From: Caldisericota bacterium
GTDB taxonomy: Bacteria > CAIJMQ01 > JAADFP01
DNA length: 23,257 bases
Direction of reading: 5' to 3'
NCBI GenBank assembly: GCA_013152825.1
Contig: JAADFP010000006.1
Location: forward strand, 1-23,257
Shown: in pieces, positions 1 through 8,664 of the stretch
How positions within the stretch are numbered: the first letter of the stretch is position 1
Layout: the number at the start of each line of letters is the position of its first letter
The notes under the pieces: model-generated
What the model was told of the DNA's origin: nothing
The model's database searches: none
Seen by the model: the letters and a program-made list of their open reading frames with translations, nothing else
Program-made: the position numbers and the translations under genes

Positions 1-394
1 TGGTCATCGGACCTAAATAAATCACAAATCACTCCCGATATAAATCGGGACAAACCCCAAACAAACTCCAATACCTAAAATCCCAACTAATTACCAAGTA
101 ACCAGGGAACTCATTTGTTCACTGCTCTCATCTACCCATCCTCTGAACCAACCTAAAGTCTATGGTCTAAAGTCTAAAATGTATCCTGCATCCTGTATCT
201 GAGTTCTCTCCACTCGTCTTCACTTTGTGCCTCTCACTTATTCACTATTTACCGTTCACTGTTTACTACTCACTGCTCACCGTTTACTATTTACTGCCCC
301 TCCCCTCGCTACTTGCTACTCACTACTTATCTACTACTCACGCCTTACGCCTTACTGTTCACTACTTCCCCAGTCTATAGTCTAAAGTCTCCAA
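1..394. repeat. Intergenic repeat block downstream of ftsW
   Basis: No gene is visible here. A 6-bp-stem hairpin (CCCGAT-ATAA-ATCGGG) lies at 34-49. Positions 1-30 resemble 16600-16635 (both contain GTCATCGGA followed by an AATAAAT-type stretch). A stretch at about 125-180 matches, in reverse complement, sequence near 10310-10350 (a CATCCTCTGAACC-type segment followed by CTAAAGTCTA heptads). From about 225 to 390 the sequence is a degenerate 7-bp-period array of TTTACTN and TTCACTN units, ending with GTCTANN units that touch the end of ftsW. I see no terminator with a T-run. Short open frames here are products of the repeat. Confidence 0.75.
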
Positions 395-1471
395 TTATGT
401 CTGCTTGCCTATCTGTGCCAGCATTCCCAGAAGCGCAAAAGTTACCACCAGGGAGCTCCCTCCTGCACTTACCAGAGGTAGGGGAATTCCCTTTGTAGGC
501 AAAAGTCCTACGTTTACCCCCATATTTATAAAAGCCTGTCCCGTAATCATCAGGGTGATTCCCAGGGTCAGGTAGGAAGCATACAGGCTGGAGGCTCTTT
601 TTGCGATGATTAATCCGGTTATCAGAATACAGAGGAAGAGGAGCACGACTAAAGATGTCCCTATGAATCCCAGCTCTTCCCCTATTACAGCAAAGATAAA
701 ATCGTTGTGTGCACTGGGAAGGTAAAGTAATTTTTGCCTTCCTTCTCCCAGTCCTCTTCCCAGTATCCCCCCTGAGCCCACGGCAATAAGGGATTGTATC
801 AGATTGTATCCGGAGGTTTGGGGGTTTTTCCAGGGGTTCAGAAAGGCAATTATCCTGTTTTTACGGTATTCCTTGGTGAAGATAAGAGCATAGAGAGTAG
901 GAAGGGAGAGCAGAAAAAGGCCAAAAAGATGTTTCAGGGATGCGCCCCCTACAAAGAAAAGACAGAAAGATACTCCGGCTATAAGTAACCCGGTCCCCAG
1001 GTCGGGCTGGAGGAGAAGAAGGATCAGGAATGCGCCGATAGTGAGAAGGGGAGGGGTCAACCCTTCAAAAAAGTTGCTTACTTCTTTCTTTCTTCGTTCT
1101 AAGAGGTCTGCCAGCCAGATAAGTATGGTGAATTTGATCAATTCGGAAGGTTGGAAGGTAAAACCTCCTGCTCTCAGCCAGCGTTTTGCTCCACCTGCTT
1201 CCCAGCCCAGGGGAGAAAGGGTTAGAAGTATTAGGAAAAAACTGAAGAAGAGCAGCGGCTTGGCAAGCTTTCGCCATTTCTGGTAGTTAAACTTGTAGGT
1301 TGCCATAAAAACTAAAATTCCCAGCGAGAGCCATACTAAATGCCTTACTAAAAAGAAATAGGGATTGTTGAATTTTTCTTCTGCAAAGGCAATGGAAGAG
1401 CTGTATACCATTATTATTCCAAACATGGAGAGAATGACTGTTACCAGGATGATGAGGCGATCCTTTCTCAT
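395..1471 (-). CDS. ftsW: Septal peptidoglycan polymerase FtsW (SEDS family)
   Basis: This 358-residue polytopic membrane protein is a SEDS-family glycosyltransferase, expected to polymerise lipid II at the septum together with the class B PBP encoded upstream. About ten hydrophobic segments can be counted. The family signatures are present: PSELIKFTILIWLADLLERR in the middle, and GLLPTKGIPLPLVSAGGSS near the C-terminus. The C-terminus is short, ending a few residues after the last membrane helix. The ATG overlaps the murD stop by 4 nt, so it is probably translationally coupled as the last gene of the dcw operon seen here. The stop codon lies within about 10 nt of the downstream heptad repeats. 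RodA is the alternative paralogue, but the dcw position favours FtsW. Confidence 0.95.
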   Translation of the reverse strand: MRKDRLIILVTVILSMFGIIMVYSSSIAFAEEKFNNPYFFLVRHLVWLSLGILVFMATYKFNYQKWRKLAKPLLFFSFFLILLTLSPLGWEAGGAKRWLRAGGFTFQPSELIKFTILIWLADLLERRKKEVSNFFEGLTPPLLTIGAFLILLLLQPDLGTGLLIAGVSFCLFFVGGASLKHLFGLFLLSLPTLYALIFTKEYRKNRIIAFLNPWKNPQTSGYNLIQSLIAVGSGGILGRGLGEGRQKLLYLPSAHNDFIFAVIGEELGFIGTSLVVLLFLCILITGLIIAKRASSLYASYLTLGITLMITGQAFINMGVNVGLLPTKGIPLPLVSAGGSSLVVTFALLGMLAQIGKQT

Positions 1472-2799
1472 GGCAATTCCTCCACTAATTTACGAAAGAC
1501 TTCTCCACGCTCTTTAAAATTAGAGAACATGTCAAAACTTGCACAGGCAGGTGAAAGTAGTACCGTATCTCCGTAGGAGGCGGATTTAGAAGATATTTTA
1601 ACGGCCTCGGGAAAGGATTTAACTTTGATTACCTCTATTAAAGGGGAAAATTCCTGGTAAATTTTATCCCGGGATTCTCCGATGGCTATTATCTTTTTAA
1701 GGTGTGTTTTAGTTAGTGAAAAAAGTGGAGAGTAATCGTTTCCTTTATCCTGCCCCCCCAGTATAAGGATGATGCCGGGCGGCAGGGAAAGAAGGGCATG
1801 ATATACTGCATCTACGTTTGTAGCTTTTGAGTCATTCACGAATTGTATTCCTTTCCACCAGCGGACTATCTCTAAACGGTGTGGCAACCCGGGAAAAGTC
1901 CTTGCTTTTTCTCTCAACAGAGAAAGAGGTTTACCCAGAAGAATACCAGCAGCCAGAGCCGCAGTCAAGTTGGAAAGGTTATGTCTGCCCTGCAGTCTCC
2001 ATTCCCTTACCGGCATAACGGCTTCTTCTTTTTTATCTCTCCAGATTATCCAGTTATCTTTTACAAAACAGCCGGGCCGGGAATGGTGAGTGGCAGAAAA
2101 GAAATAGTTCCTGGCGTTTGTTTTTTGCAATTCCCACCAGTCTTCTTCTGCATTCCATAGTGTAAACGTATTTTTCTCCTGGTCCTGGAAAATGCGCATT
2201 TTTGCCGAGCGGTAATCGTTAAAATTGGCATGCCAGTCCAGGTGGTCCGGGGATATGTTCAGGATGATGGAGAGGTAAGGCTGGAATTTTTTTACACTCT
2301 TTAGCTGAAAACTGCTTATTTCCAGGATTAACCAGGAAGGAATTTCCCCTGTGCGTAATAATCTGGTAATGGGAATTCCTACATTTCCTGCAATTTCTGC
2401 TTCCTCTCCCAGCAGGTGCTTTAATAGGTGAACCGTGGTAGTCTTTCCGTTGCTTCCCGTGACTCCTATGTAAGGGGAGGAGAGATGCATTAAACCCAGG
2501 TCTAACTCGCCGATGACTTCTTTCCCCTCTTCTTTTAGCTCCTGTATCCATACCTCAGCAGGGTTTACTCCCGAAGATAGTACTACAAGGTCTGCCTCTC
2601 TAATGCGGGAGAGAGTGTGTTTACCCAATTCTCCCTGGATGCCTTTCCTGGTTAATCCTTGCAGTCTTTTCTCAAGCTCGGGAGAGGTGTTTCTTTCAGT
2701 AATCCATACTTCTGCTCCTTTTTCTTGCAAGAAAAGCGCAGCTTCCATGCCGCTTATGCCCAGCCCCACCACGCTAACCTTCTTTCCTCTAAGTTTCAT
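1468..2799 (-). CDS. murD: UDP-N-acetylmuramoylalanine--D-glutamate ligase
   Basis: This cytoplasmic ATP-dependent ligase adds D-glutamate to UDP-MurNAc-L-Ala. The start is chosen at the ATG at 2799, which overlaps the mraY stop as ATGA and gives 443 residues beginning MKLRGKKVSVVGLG, a normal MurD N-terminus. An in-frame ATG at 2853 would add 18 unrelated residues and a 58-nt overlap, so I reject it. The N-terminal UDP-binding Rossmann-like motif VVGLGISG is at about residues 10-17. The Mur-ligase P-loop GVTGSNGKTTT is at about 112-122, and the C-terminal domain carries ILGGQDKGNDY and LLSPACASFDMF, both typical of MurD. It overlaps ftsW by 4 nt. Confidence 0.96.
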   Translation of the reverse strand: MKLRGKKVSVVGLGISGMEAALFLQEKGAEVWITERNTSPELEKRLQGLTRKGIQGELGKHTLSRIREADLVVLSSGVNPAEVWIQELKEEGKEVIGELDLGLMHLSSPYIGVTGSNGKTTTVHLLKHLLGEEAEIAGNVGIPITRLLRTGEIPSWLILEISSFQLKSVKKFQPYLSIILNISPDHLDWHANFNDYRSAKMRIFQDQEKNTFTLWNAEEDWWELQKTNARNYFFSATHHSRPGCFVKDNWIIWRDKKEEAVMPVREWRLQGRHNLSNLTAALAAGILLGKPLSLLREKARTFPGLPHRLEIVRWWKGIQFVNDSKATNVDAVYHALLSLPPGIILILGGQDKGNDYSPLFSLTKTHLKKIIAIGESRDKIYQEFSPLIEVIKVKSFPEAVKISSKSASYGDTVLLSPACASFDMFSNFKERGEVFRKLVEELP

Positions 2800-3887
2800 C
2801 TTAATTTGAATGTTGCCAGGGCAAGTAAAGCTAATACTATGGATAGTATCCACATCCTCAGGGTTATTTTTGTTTCGGGAACTCCGTTATACTGGAAGTG
2901 GTGATGTAAAGGTGCGATCAGAAAGACCTTTTTTCGAAACAGCCGCCAGGAGACTACCTGGAGTAATACGCTAAAACCTTCTAACATGAATACTCCACCT
3001 ACCAGAAACAGCAGGATTTCTTGCTTGGTTATCAGGGCTACGGTAGCCAGGGCACCTCCCAGTGATAGGGCACCTGTGTCTCCCATGAATACTTCAGCAG
3101 GGTAGGCATTAAACCAGAGAAATCCCAGGCATGCTCCTATAAGGGAGGAAGCCAGTATCATCAGTTCGCCGCTGCCGTTTACATAAGGAAGGAAGAGATA
3201 ATGGGAAAATTTGACATTACCGATTATGTAGCTTACCGCGGCATAGAATAAGAGAGGGATGAGATAACATCCGGTGGCCAGTCCATCCATGCCGTCGGTT
3301 ATATTCACTGCATTGGTGATGCAGGTGAAGAAGAAGGCCACGAAAAGCGGGTAGAATGGCCCCATATCCCAGGTTACGTTTTTGAAGAAGGGAAAAGTGA
3401 GAGTATGAAAAGTGTGTCCAGGCTGGAGGTACAGATACAACCCTATCCCTAATCCTCCTATTGCCTGCCAGAGAAGTTTTACTTTTTTGTCCAGACCCAT
3501 GGAATTTTGTTGGTAGAGTTTTTTCCGGTCATCCCATATTCCCAAAAGTGCCATCCAGATTATTGAGCCGGTTACCAGCCACACGTATGGATTTTTTAGA
3601 TTGCCCCAGAGCAAAAGAGTGATAATGAAAGCAAAGAGGATGATTACCCCTCCCATGGTGGGAGTGCCGAATTTTGCCTGGTTTATTTCATTTAGACGTT
3701 CGCAGCATTCTCTTTTGTTGTAATCCCGTATGCCTATATTTTTAAGGCGGCGGATTATATTTGGGGAAATTATCAGTGTGATAATAAATGAGGTGAAAAT
3801 GGCCATCAGGGAACGGAATGTCAAATACCGGAAGACGTTAAAAGCCGGGAATATGTCTTTAAGCGGGTAAATTAAGTGATAAAACAT
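2796..3887 (-). CDS. mraY: Phospho-N-acetylmuramoyl-pentapeptide transferase (MraY)
   Basis: This 363-residue integral membrane enzyme transfers phospho-MurNAc-pentapeptide to undecaprenyl phosphate, giving lipid I. About ten transmembrane helices are evident. The catalytic motifs are intact: GIWDDRKKL with the Asp pair at 119-120, NAVNITDGMDGLATG at about 192-206, FMGDTGALSLG with Asp 270, and the cytoplasmic histidine motif APLHHHFQ near 330. The start MFYHLIYP matches the family N-terminus. It overlaps the murF 3' end by 29 nt, the only overlap in the operon that is not 4 nt, and the end of murD's upstream sequence by 4 nt. Compare the second family member at 18412-19362, which lacks one of these Asp residues. 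Confidence 0.97.
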   Translation of the reverse strand: MFYHLIYPLKDIFPAFNVFRYLTFRSLMAIFTSFIITLIISPNIIRRLKNIGIRDYNKRECCERLNEINQAKFGTPTMGGVIILFAFIITLLLWGNLKNPYVWLVTGSIIWMALLGIWDDRKKLYQQNSMGLDKKVKLLWQAIGGLGIGLYLYLQPGHTFHTLTFPFFKNVTWDMGPFYPLFVAFFFTCITNAVNITDGMDGLATGCYLIPLLFYAAVSYIIGNVKFSHYLFLPYVNGSGELMILASSLIGACLGFLWFNAYPAEVFMGDTGALSLGGALATVALITKQEILLFLVGGVFMLEGFSVLLQVVSWRLFRKKVFLIAPLHHHFQYNGVPETKITLRMWILSIVLALLALATFKLR

Positions 3888-5208
3888 CGTTTACCAGAGC
3901 CTCCATTTTTAATGCTCGTGAACCTTTAATTGCTACTATGTCTCCCCTGCGCAGGATTTTCCTGAGCAGAGAGGATGCTTCTTCTGTGGAATGTAAAAAA
4001 TAAGATTCTTTCTTGTCTTTTATTTCTTCATAGGTAAAGTGGGTGAGGTTGCCGATGGTGATTATTGTTTCTACGAATGAACGGGAAATGTGCTTGCCTA
4101 ACTGGCGGTGATAAAATTCTTCTTTTTTGCCCAGTTCTTTCATTTCACCCATTACCAGGACTTTTTTACCCCGGCAACGGATATGGTTTAATATTTTCAG
4201 CACTTCTTTCATGGCCTGGGGATTGGAGTTGTAGGTATCATTAAGAACCTCAATCCCATCGGATTTTATTAGCTGCAATCTCCCCTCTACTCCGGGAAAG
4301 ATAGAGAGGCGTTTTGCCACTTCTTTTAGGGGCAGGGCAATAATTTCTGATACAGCCATGGTGCAAAGTGCTGCATAAACAGGCGGGTATCCCGGGATAG
4401 AAAGAGATACGTGAGTCTTCTTTACTTTGAATTCAGGGGTAAAGTTCTCCTGAAAGGTTAGCCCTTCCGCGATGAAGTCGCCTTTTTCCAGTCCAAAGGT
4501 AATTTTTCTCAAGGGGTACGGTTCCAGAAGGGTCTTAATGTAGGGTGCATTTTCAGGAAAGATAATTGCGCGTGAGGTAAACTGGGCGATTTTGGCTTTT
4601 TCCTGTGAAATCTGTTTCAGTGTTTTTAACCCTTGCAAGTGCACAGGATAAATGTTAGTAATGATGCCAATATCCGGAGAGGCAATTTGGGAGAGGATTT
4701 CCATCTCTCCGAATTGATTAATTCCTCCTTCTAAAATTACCCAGTCCGTTCCCTCTGGTGTAGAAAGCAGGGTGAGAGGTAGCCCTACCCGGTTGTTAAA
4801 ATTTTTTTCCGGAGCATGCACAGAAAAGTAGGGAGAAAGTGTCCATTTAATCATTTCCCTTGTGGTGGTTTTTCCGCAGCTTCCCGTAACCATAATCACT
4901 TTTATCCTTCTCTTTTGTCGCAGATAAGAGGCAAGCTCTCCCAGAGCTTTCAGAGTATCCTTTACCTTTATCAATGTGCCCGGGAAGCTTTGTTGGGTAT
5001 CTTTTTCTATTACTGCTCCGCCTGCTCCCCGGGAAAAGGCCTGCGAGAGAAAATCGTGAGCGTCAAAGCTTTTTCCTTTTAAGGCAATAAACAATTCTCC
5101 CTCTTTAACCGTGCGGGAGTCTGTGCTTACTCCCGAGAAACAGCGCGTTTTTACCTGCAGGAGTTCACCTTTTGTGGCGGTGAGTACCTCTTGCAATTTC
5201 CACTTCAT
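3859..5208 (-). CDS. murF: UDP-MurNAc-tripeptide--D-alanyl-D-alanine ligase
   Basis: This 449-residue cytoplasmic Mur ligase adds D-Ala-D-Ala to complete the UDP-MurNAc-pentapeptide. The N-terminal MurE/MurF-type substrate domain shows STDSRTVKEGELFIALKG at about residues 28-45. The P-loop is VTGSCGKTTTRE at about 107-118, with Cys where Asn or Val is more usual. The central domain has the Mur-ligase motif EGGINQFGEM, and the C-terminal domain has NDTYNSNPQAMKEVL followed by LVMGEMKELG, both characteristic of MurF. Its ATG overlaps the murE stop by 4 nt, and its last 29 nt hold the start of mraY. Confidence 0.96.
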   Translation of the reverse strand: MKWKLQEVLTATKGELLQVKTRCFSGVSTDSRTVKEGELFIALKGKSFDAHDFLSQAFSRGAGGAVIEKDTQQSFPGTLIKVKDTLKALGELASYLRQKRRIKVIMVTGSCGKTTTREMIKWTLSPYFSVHAPEKNFNNRVGLPLTLLSTPEGTDWVILEGGINQFGEMEILSQIASPDIGIITNIYPVHLQGLKTLKQISQEKAKIAQFTSRAIIFPENAPYIKTLLEPYPLRKITFGLEKGDFIAEGLTFQENFTPEFKVKKTHVSLSIPGYPPVYAALCTMAVSEIIALPLKEVAKRLSIFPGVEGRLQLIKSDGIEVLNDTYNSNPQAMKEVLKILNHIRCRGKKVLVMGEMKELGKKEEFYHRQLGKHISRSFVETIITIGNLTHFTYEEIKDKKESYFLHSTEEASSLLRKILRRGDIVAIKGSRALKMEALVNDVLSLNLPA

Positions 5209-6680
5209 ACTTTTACTCGCAAAAAACGTTTTCTTAATGCTTGCTTTACTGTATCCTGGTCACTAAAAGGGATTATTACATCCTTCCATATCTGGTGATT
5301 TTCGTGGCCTTTCCCTGCTACTACCACCGTATCCCCTGCTTGCGCCATTGATACGGCTTTATAAATTGCTTCTTCTCTGTCGGGAATTGTCAGGTATTTC
5401 CTTTTCTCTATACCCTTCTGTATATCCTTTATAATCTGGATGGGATCTTCACCACGGGGATTATCGGAAGTAATGATGACCATGTCACTCAAGGATGAGG
5501 ATATTTTCCCCATCATCGCCCTTTTTCCCTTGTCCCTGTCTCCTCCACACCCGAAAACAGTAATAACTTTTCCCGCAGTGAGTTTTCTTACACTTTTCAG
5601 GATGTTCTCCAGAGCATCGGGAGTGTGTGCATAGTCCACTACCACCTTGGTGCCTCCTTTTGCTATAACTTCAAATCTGCCCGGCACGCTTTTTACGCTC
5701 TTCAGCCCCTGTCTTATTTCCTTCCATTCCATCCCTTCTGTTCTCGCCCAGGTAATGGCACTCAGGGCATTGTAGAGGTTAAATTCTCCTGCCAGAGGGA
5801 TAAATAATTCTTCTTCCCCGTGACCCTCTTCCAGGATGGTGAAGTGAATGCCCTCCCATTGGGAGGAGAATTTTAATACCTGTATATTGGCCCCTTTTTT
5901 CTTTCCGAAGCTCTTGAAAGTGATTCCTTCCTCCGGTGAAATGCGGGAAAAGTAGGGGTCATCCAGGTTGAATATTACCGTGCGGTTTTTTTTGTTGCTT
6001 TTCTTCAAAAGGTGCAAAAGCTTCAATTTGGCGGCAAAGTATTCCTCCATGGAGGAATGAAAATCGAGGTGGTCACGGGTAAGGTTGGTGAAAATCACCG
6101 TATCAAAGAGCATTGCTTCCACTCTTCCGGTCACTAAGGAATGGGAAGATACTTCCATGACTACACTGCGTACCCCTTCTGCTTTCATGGCAGAAAGGAT
6201 TTCAAAAAGGGTAAGGGGGGTAGGAGTGGTAAGGGAGGCAGGGAGTATTCTATCCCCCCAGGCATAGTATATGGTGCCTATTTTCCCGGCCTTTTCTCCC
6301 CTTAGATTCAAAAGGTGAGAAATAATATGAGAGATGGTGGTCTTCCCATTTGTGCCGGTTATACCAATTATTTTCAGTTTTTCACTTGGCTCTCCGTAGA
6401 AACGATGGGCCAGGAAAGAGAGCGATTTATGCGAATCTTCTACCTGTATCCACAGGGGAAACGGGTACTTGATTTCTTTTTCCACTATTAGAGCAACTGC
6501 ACCTCTGCTTGCTGCCTCCGGGATAAAATCGTGCCCGTCCTGCTTTTCTCCTTTTAAAGCAACAAAGAGGTAGCCGGGTTTGATTCTCCTGGAATCATCA
6601 CTTATCCCCTTTATGTCTACAGCCGGGTTACCTGCCAATTTCTTAACTTTTACGCTATTTAGTAGTTCTTTTAATTTCAT
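5205..6680 (-). CDS. murE: UDP-MurNAc-L-Ala-D-Glu--meso-diaminopimelate ligase
   Basis: This 491-residue cytoplasmic Mur ligase adds the third amino acid of the stem peptide. The N-terminal domain has SDDSRRIKPGYLFVALKG, the P-loop GITGTNGKTT lies at 106-115, and the C-terminal domain has the substrate-determining motif DNPRGEDP at about 406-413. By family rule DNPR indicates meso-diaminopimelate rather than lysine, which supports a Gram-negative-type peptidoglycan. VEVSSHSL-type sequence (MEVSSHSLVTGRV) and the TNLTRDHLDFH metal/carbamate region are also present. It overlaps ftsI and murF by 4 nt each. Confidence 0.96.
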   Translation of the reverse strand: MKLKELLNSVKVKKLAGNPAVDIKGISDDSRRIKPGYLFVALKGEKQDGHDFIPEAASRGAVALIVEKEIKYPFPLWIQVEDSHKSLSFLAHRFYGEPSEKLKIIGITGTNGKTTISHIISHLLNLRGEKAGKIGTIYYAWGDRILPASLTTPTPLTLFEILSAMKAEGVRSVVMEVSSHSLVTGRVEAMLFDTVIFTNLTRDHLDFHSSMEEYFAAKLKLLHLLKKSNKKNRTVIFNLDDPYFSRISPEEGITFKSFGKKKGANIQVLKFSSQWEGIHFTILEEGHGEEELFIPLAGEFNLYNALSAITWARTEGMEWKEIRQGLKSVKSVPGRFEVIAKGGTKVVVDYAHTPDALENILKSVRKLTAGKVITVFGCGGDRDKGKRAMMGKISSSLSDMVIITSDNPRGEDPIQIIKDIQKGIEKRKYLTIPDREEAIYKAVSMAQAGDTVVVAGKGHENHQIWKDVIIPFSDQDTVKQALRKRFLRVKV

Positions 6681-8365
6681 TTCTTTGCCATTATTCGTCC
6701 CTGTAGCTGAGGTGTCCAGTAGCAGAGGACCCTTTCTATTACTCTCTTAAAGCAGGGAGCTGCAATCTCTCCCCCGTAATGGTTTGTTTTTGGCTCGTCT
6801 ATCACAATCAGGAGCAGGAGCTCCGGATGAGACGCGGGCAGAAAACCTATGAAAGAAGCAGTGTATTTTCCTGAGTTGTACCCCTTGCCAGGCACATATT
6901 TCTGGGCAGTTCCTGTTTTCCCGCCTATACTGTAGCCGGATATCTGTGCTTTTCTTCCCGTTCCTCTTTCTACCACTCCTACCATCATTTCTCTCATAAT
7001 CTCTGAAGTGCGGGAAGAGATAACTTGCCTCACCACTTCCTTCTTTCGGCGGAGACTGCTTTCTCCGCTCCTTTCAATTTCTTTAACTATATAAGGTTTC
7101 AATAGGTATCCTCCATTGATGACCGCTGCTACGCCCATGACCAGCTGGAGAGGGGTAACCCCTATCTCCTGCCCATAGGGTATGGAGGCAATACTTACCC
7201 TGGACCATTTAGAGTAGGGTCTTAGAATGCCTTTTTCTTCACCCGGAAGGTCGATCCCGGTCTTTTCTCCAAAACCAAATTTCCTTATATATGTGTAAAG
7301 TTTCTTCTCTCCCAGTTTCATGCCTATCTTGGTCATCCCTATATTGGAGGAATGCCATAATATTGCCTTTACGCTTAGCCAGCCATAGGGCTCGTGGTCG
7401 TGAATGGTGCGGTTGTAAAGGGTAAAATTGCCATTTTCGCAGAAAATCTCTTTTCCCGGAGATATTACCCCTTCCTCCAGGGCAGAGGCCATGGTAATTA
7501 CCTTGAAAGTAGATCCGGGTTCGTACACCATGCTTATTGCTCTGTTTTTATAATTAGAAGGAGAAGATTCCCAGAAGCGGTTTGGGTCAAAAGAGGGATA
7601 GGAGGCCATAGCCAGAATTTCTCCGGTCTGCGGGTTCAGGAGAATGCCGACACTTGCCCTGGCTCCTGTTTTCTTATGTGTTTTACTTAACTCGTCCTCC
7701 AGTATATACTGGAGTTTTTCATCCAGGGTAAGTTTTATCCGATAACCCTCCTGTGGGCGCACCAGTGTCTTACGTGAGGAGGGAAGTATTCTTCTCCTCC
7801 CGTCTTTTTCTGCCTGGATAATTCCTTTTTCCCCCTTGAGATACCTATCATAGAATAGTTCTACTCCATAGAGTCCCCTGCGGTCTTTTCCGACAAACCC
7901 TAAAATAGGAGCAGCTAAAGGGCCGGAAGGATAGAATCTTCTGAACGATTCCTTCCATTCGATTCCTTTCAACCTATATTTTTGTAATTCCTTTACTAAC
8001 TCCGGGTCCACACTTTTTCTCAGGTAAACGAATCTTCCCAGAGTCAGCTTTTTACTCAGCGTCTCTTCCGGGTATCCCAACAAACTGGCTATTTTAGCCA
8101 GTTTCTCACTCTGTGGGAGGGAAGATATAGGCCGGTAAAAAACAGAGTAGCTGATTCTGTCCATGGCCAGAGGGATACCGTTTCTGTCCACAATCTCCCC
8201 TCTCTGAGGGGTAATGGTGATAGAAGTATCCTGTAACTTACGTGCTTTCTGGAAAAAGAAGTCTTGTTGTAGAATTTGTACCTGAAAAAGTCTCAGGATA
8301 AGAAGCAGGTAAAGGAAAGGCAGGAAAATAACTAACCAGAAAAATCTTCCTCTGTAAGGTATCAT
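6677..8365 (-). CDS. ftsI: Class B penicillin-binding protein, septal transpeptidase (FtsI/PBP3)
   Basis: This 562-residue bitopic membrane protein is expected to crosslink septal peptidoglycan. There is one N-terminal membrane anchor at about residues 8-28. A PBP dimerisation region follows, with PQRGEIVDRNGIPLA at about 53-67. The transpeptidase domain has all three penicilloyl-serine motifs: STFK at 285-288 (nucleophile Ser 285), SSN at 339-341, and KTGTAQ at 483-488. There are no C-terminal PASTA domains, so it resembles FtsI of diderms more than SpoVD or PBP2x. It lies between ftsL and murE with 4-nt overlaps on both sides, the standard dcw order, and should partner the FtsW encoded downstream. 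Confidence 0.95.
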   Translation of the reverse strand: MIPYRGRFFWLVIFLPFLYLLLILRLFQVQILQQDFFFQKARKLQDTSITITPQRGEIVDRNGIPLAMDRISYSVFYRPISSLPQSEKLAKIASLLGYPEETLSKKLTLGRFVYLRKSVDPELVKELQKYRLKGIEWKESFRRFYPSGPLAAPILGFVGKDRRGLYGVELFYDRYLKGEKGIIQAEKDGRRRILPSSRKTLVRPQEGYRIKLTLDEKLQYILEDELSKTHKKTGARASVGILLNPQTGEILAMASYPSFDPNRFWESSPSNYKNRAISMVYEPGSTFKVITMASALEEGVISPGKEIFCENGNFTLYNRTIHDHEPYGWLSVKAILWHSSNIGMTKIGMKLGEKKLYTYIRKFGFGEKTGIDLPGEEKGILRPYSKWSRVSIASIPYGQEIGVTPLQLVMGVAAVINGGYLLKPYIVKEIERSGESSLRRKKEVVRQVISSRTSEIMREMMVGVVERGTGRKAQISGYSIGGKTGTAQKYVPGKGYNSGKYTASFIGFLPASHPELLLLIVIDEPKTNHYGGEIAAPCFKRVIERVLCYWTPQLQGRIMAKK

Positions 8366-8664
8366 TTCAATTCCCTGATATCAGATATTTCCATCTCTAT
8401 CATTCCCATTTCTCTGCCTTTTTCCCCCAGATACATGGGAGAATGAAGATAAAAGACGATTTTTTCCAATCGTTCCTTTTCTCTTTTTAACTTTTTGTTT
8501 TTACCGATTTCCTGGTTTAGAGAGTAGTCCAGAAGAGTGGTAAGGTTTTTTAGATGTATGTAGAAGAATCCAATAACAAGTAATATTCCGAGAAGCAGGG
8601 CTACTTTTAATCCCTGGGAGAATTTTTCTTTCCGGGATTTAATATACTTTTTTTTAACCTTCAT
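8362..8664 (-). CDS. ftsL: Cell-division protein FtsL-like
   Basis: This 100-residue protein has a basic cytoplasmic N-terminus, one membrane helix at about residues 20-37, and a charged coiled-coil-like stretch from about 38 to 72. That is the usual FtsL/DivIC architecture. The sequence is too divergent to assign from motifs alone; the call rests on topology, size and position between rsmH and ftsI, where ftsL is normally found. FtsL would act in the periplasm with FtsB and FtsQ to recruit and activate FtsWI. It overlaps both neighbours by 4 nt. Confidence 0.85.
   Translation of the reverse strand: MKVKKKYIKSRKEKFSQGLKVALLLGILLVIGFFYIHLKNLTTLLDYSLNQEIGKNKKLKREKERLEKIVFYLHSPMYLGEKGREMGMIEMEISDIRELK

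Noticed and set aside
225..390. CRISPR array or telomere-like array
   Set aside because: The units are 7 bp and degenerate, with no constant-length spacers; nothing suggests a replicon end.
2800..2853. Upstream ATG for murD adding 18 residues
   Set aside because: The added residues lie wholly in the mraY 3' end, match no MurD N-terminus, and the ATGA-overlapping start at 2799 fits the rest of the operon.
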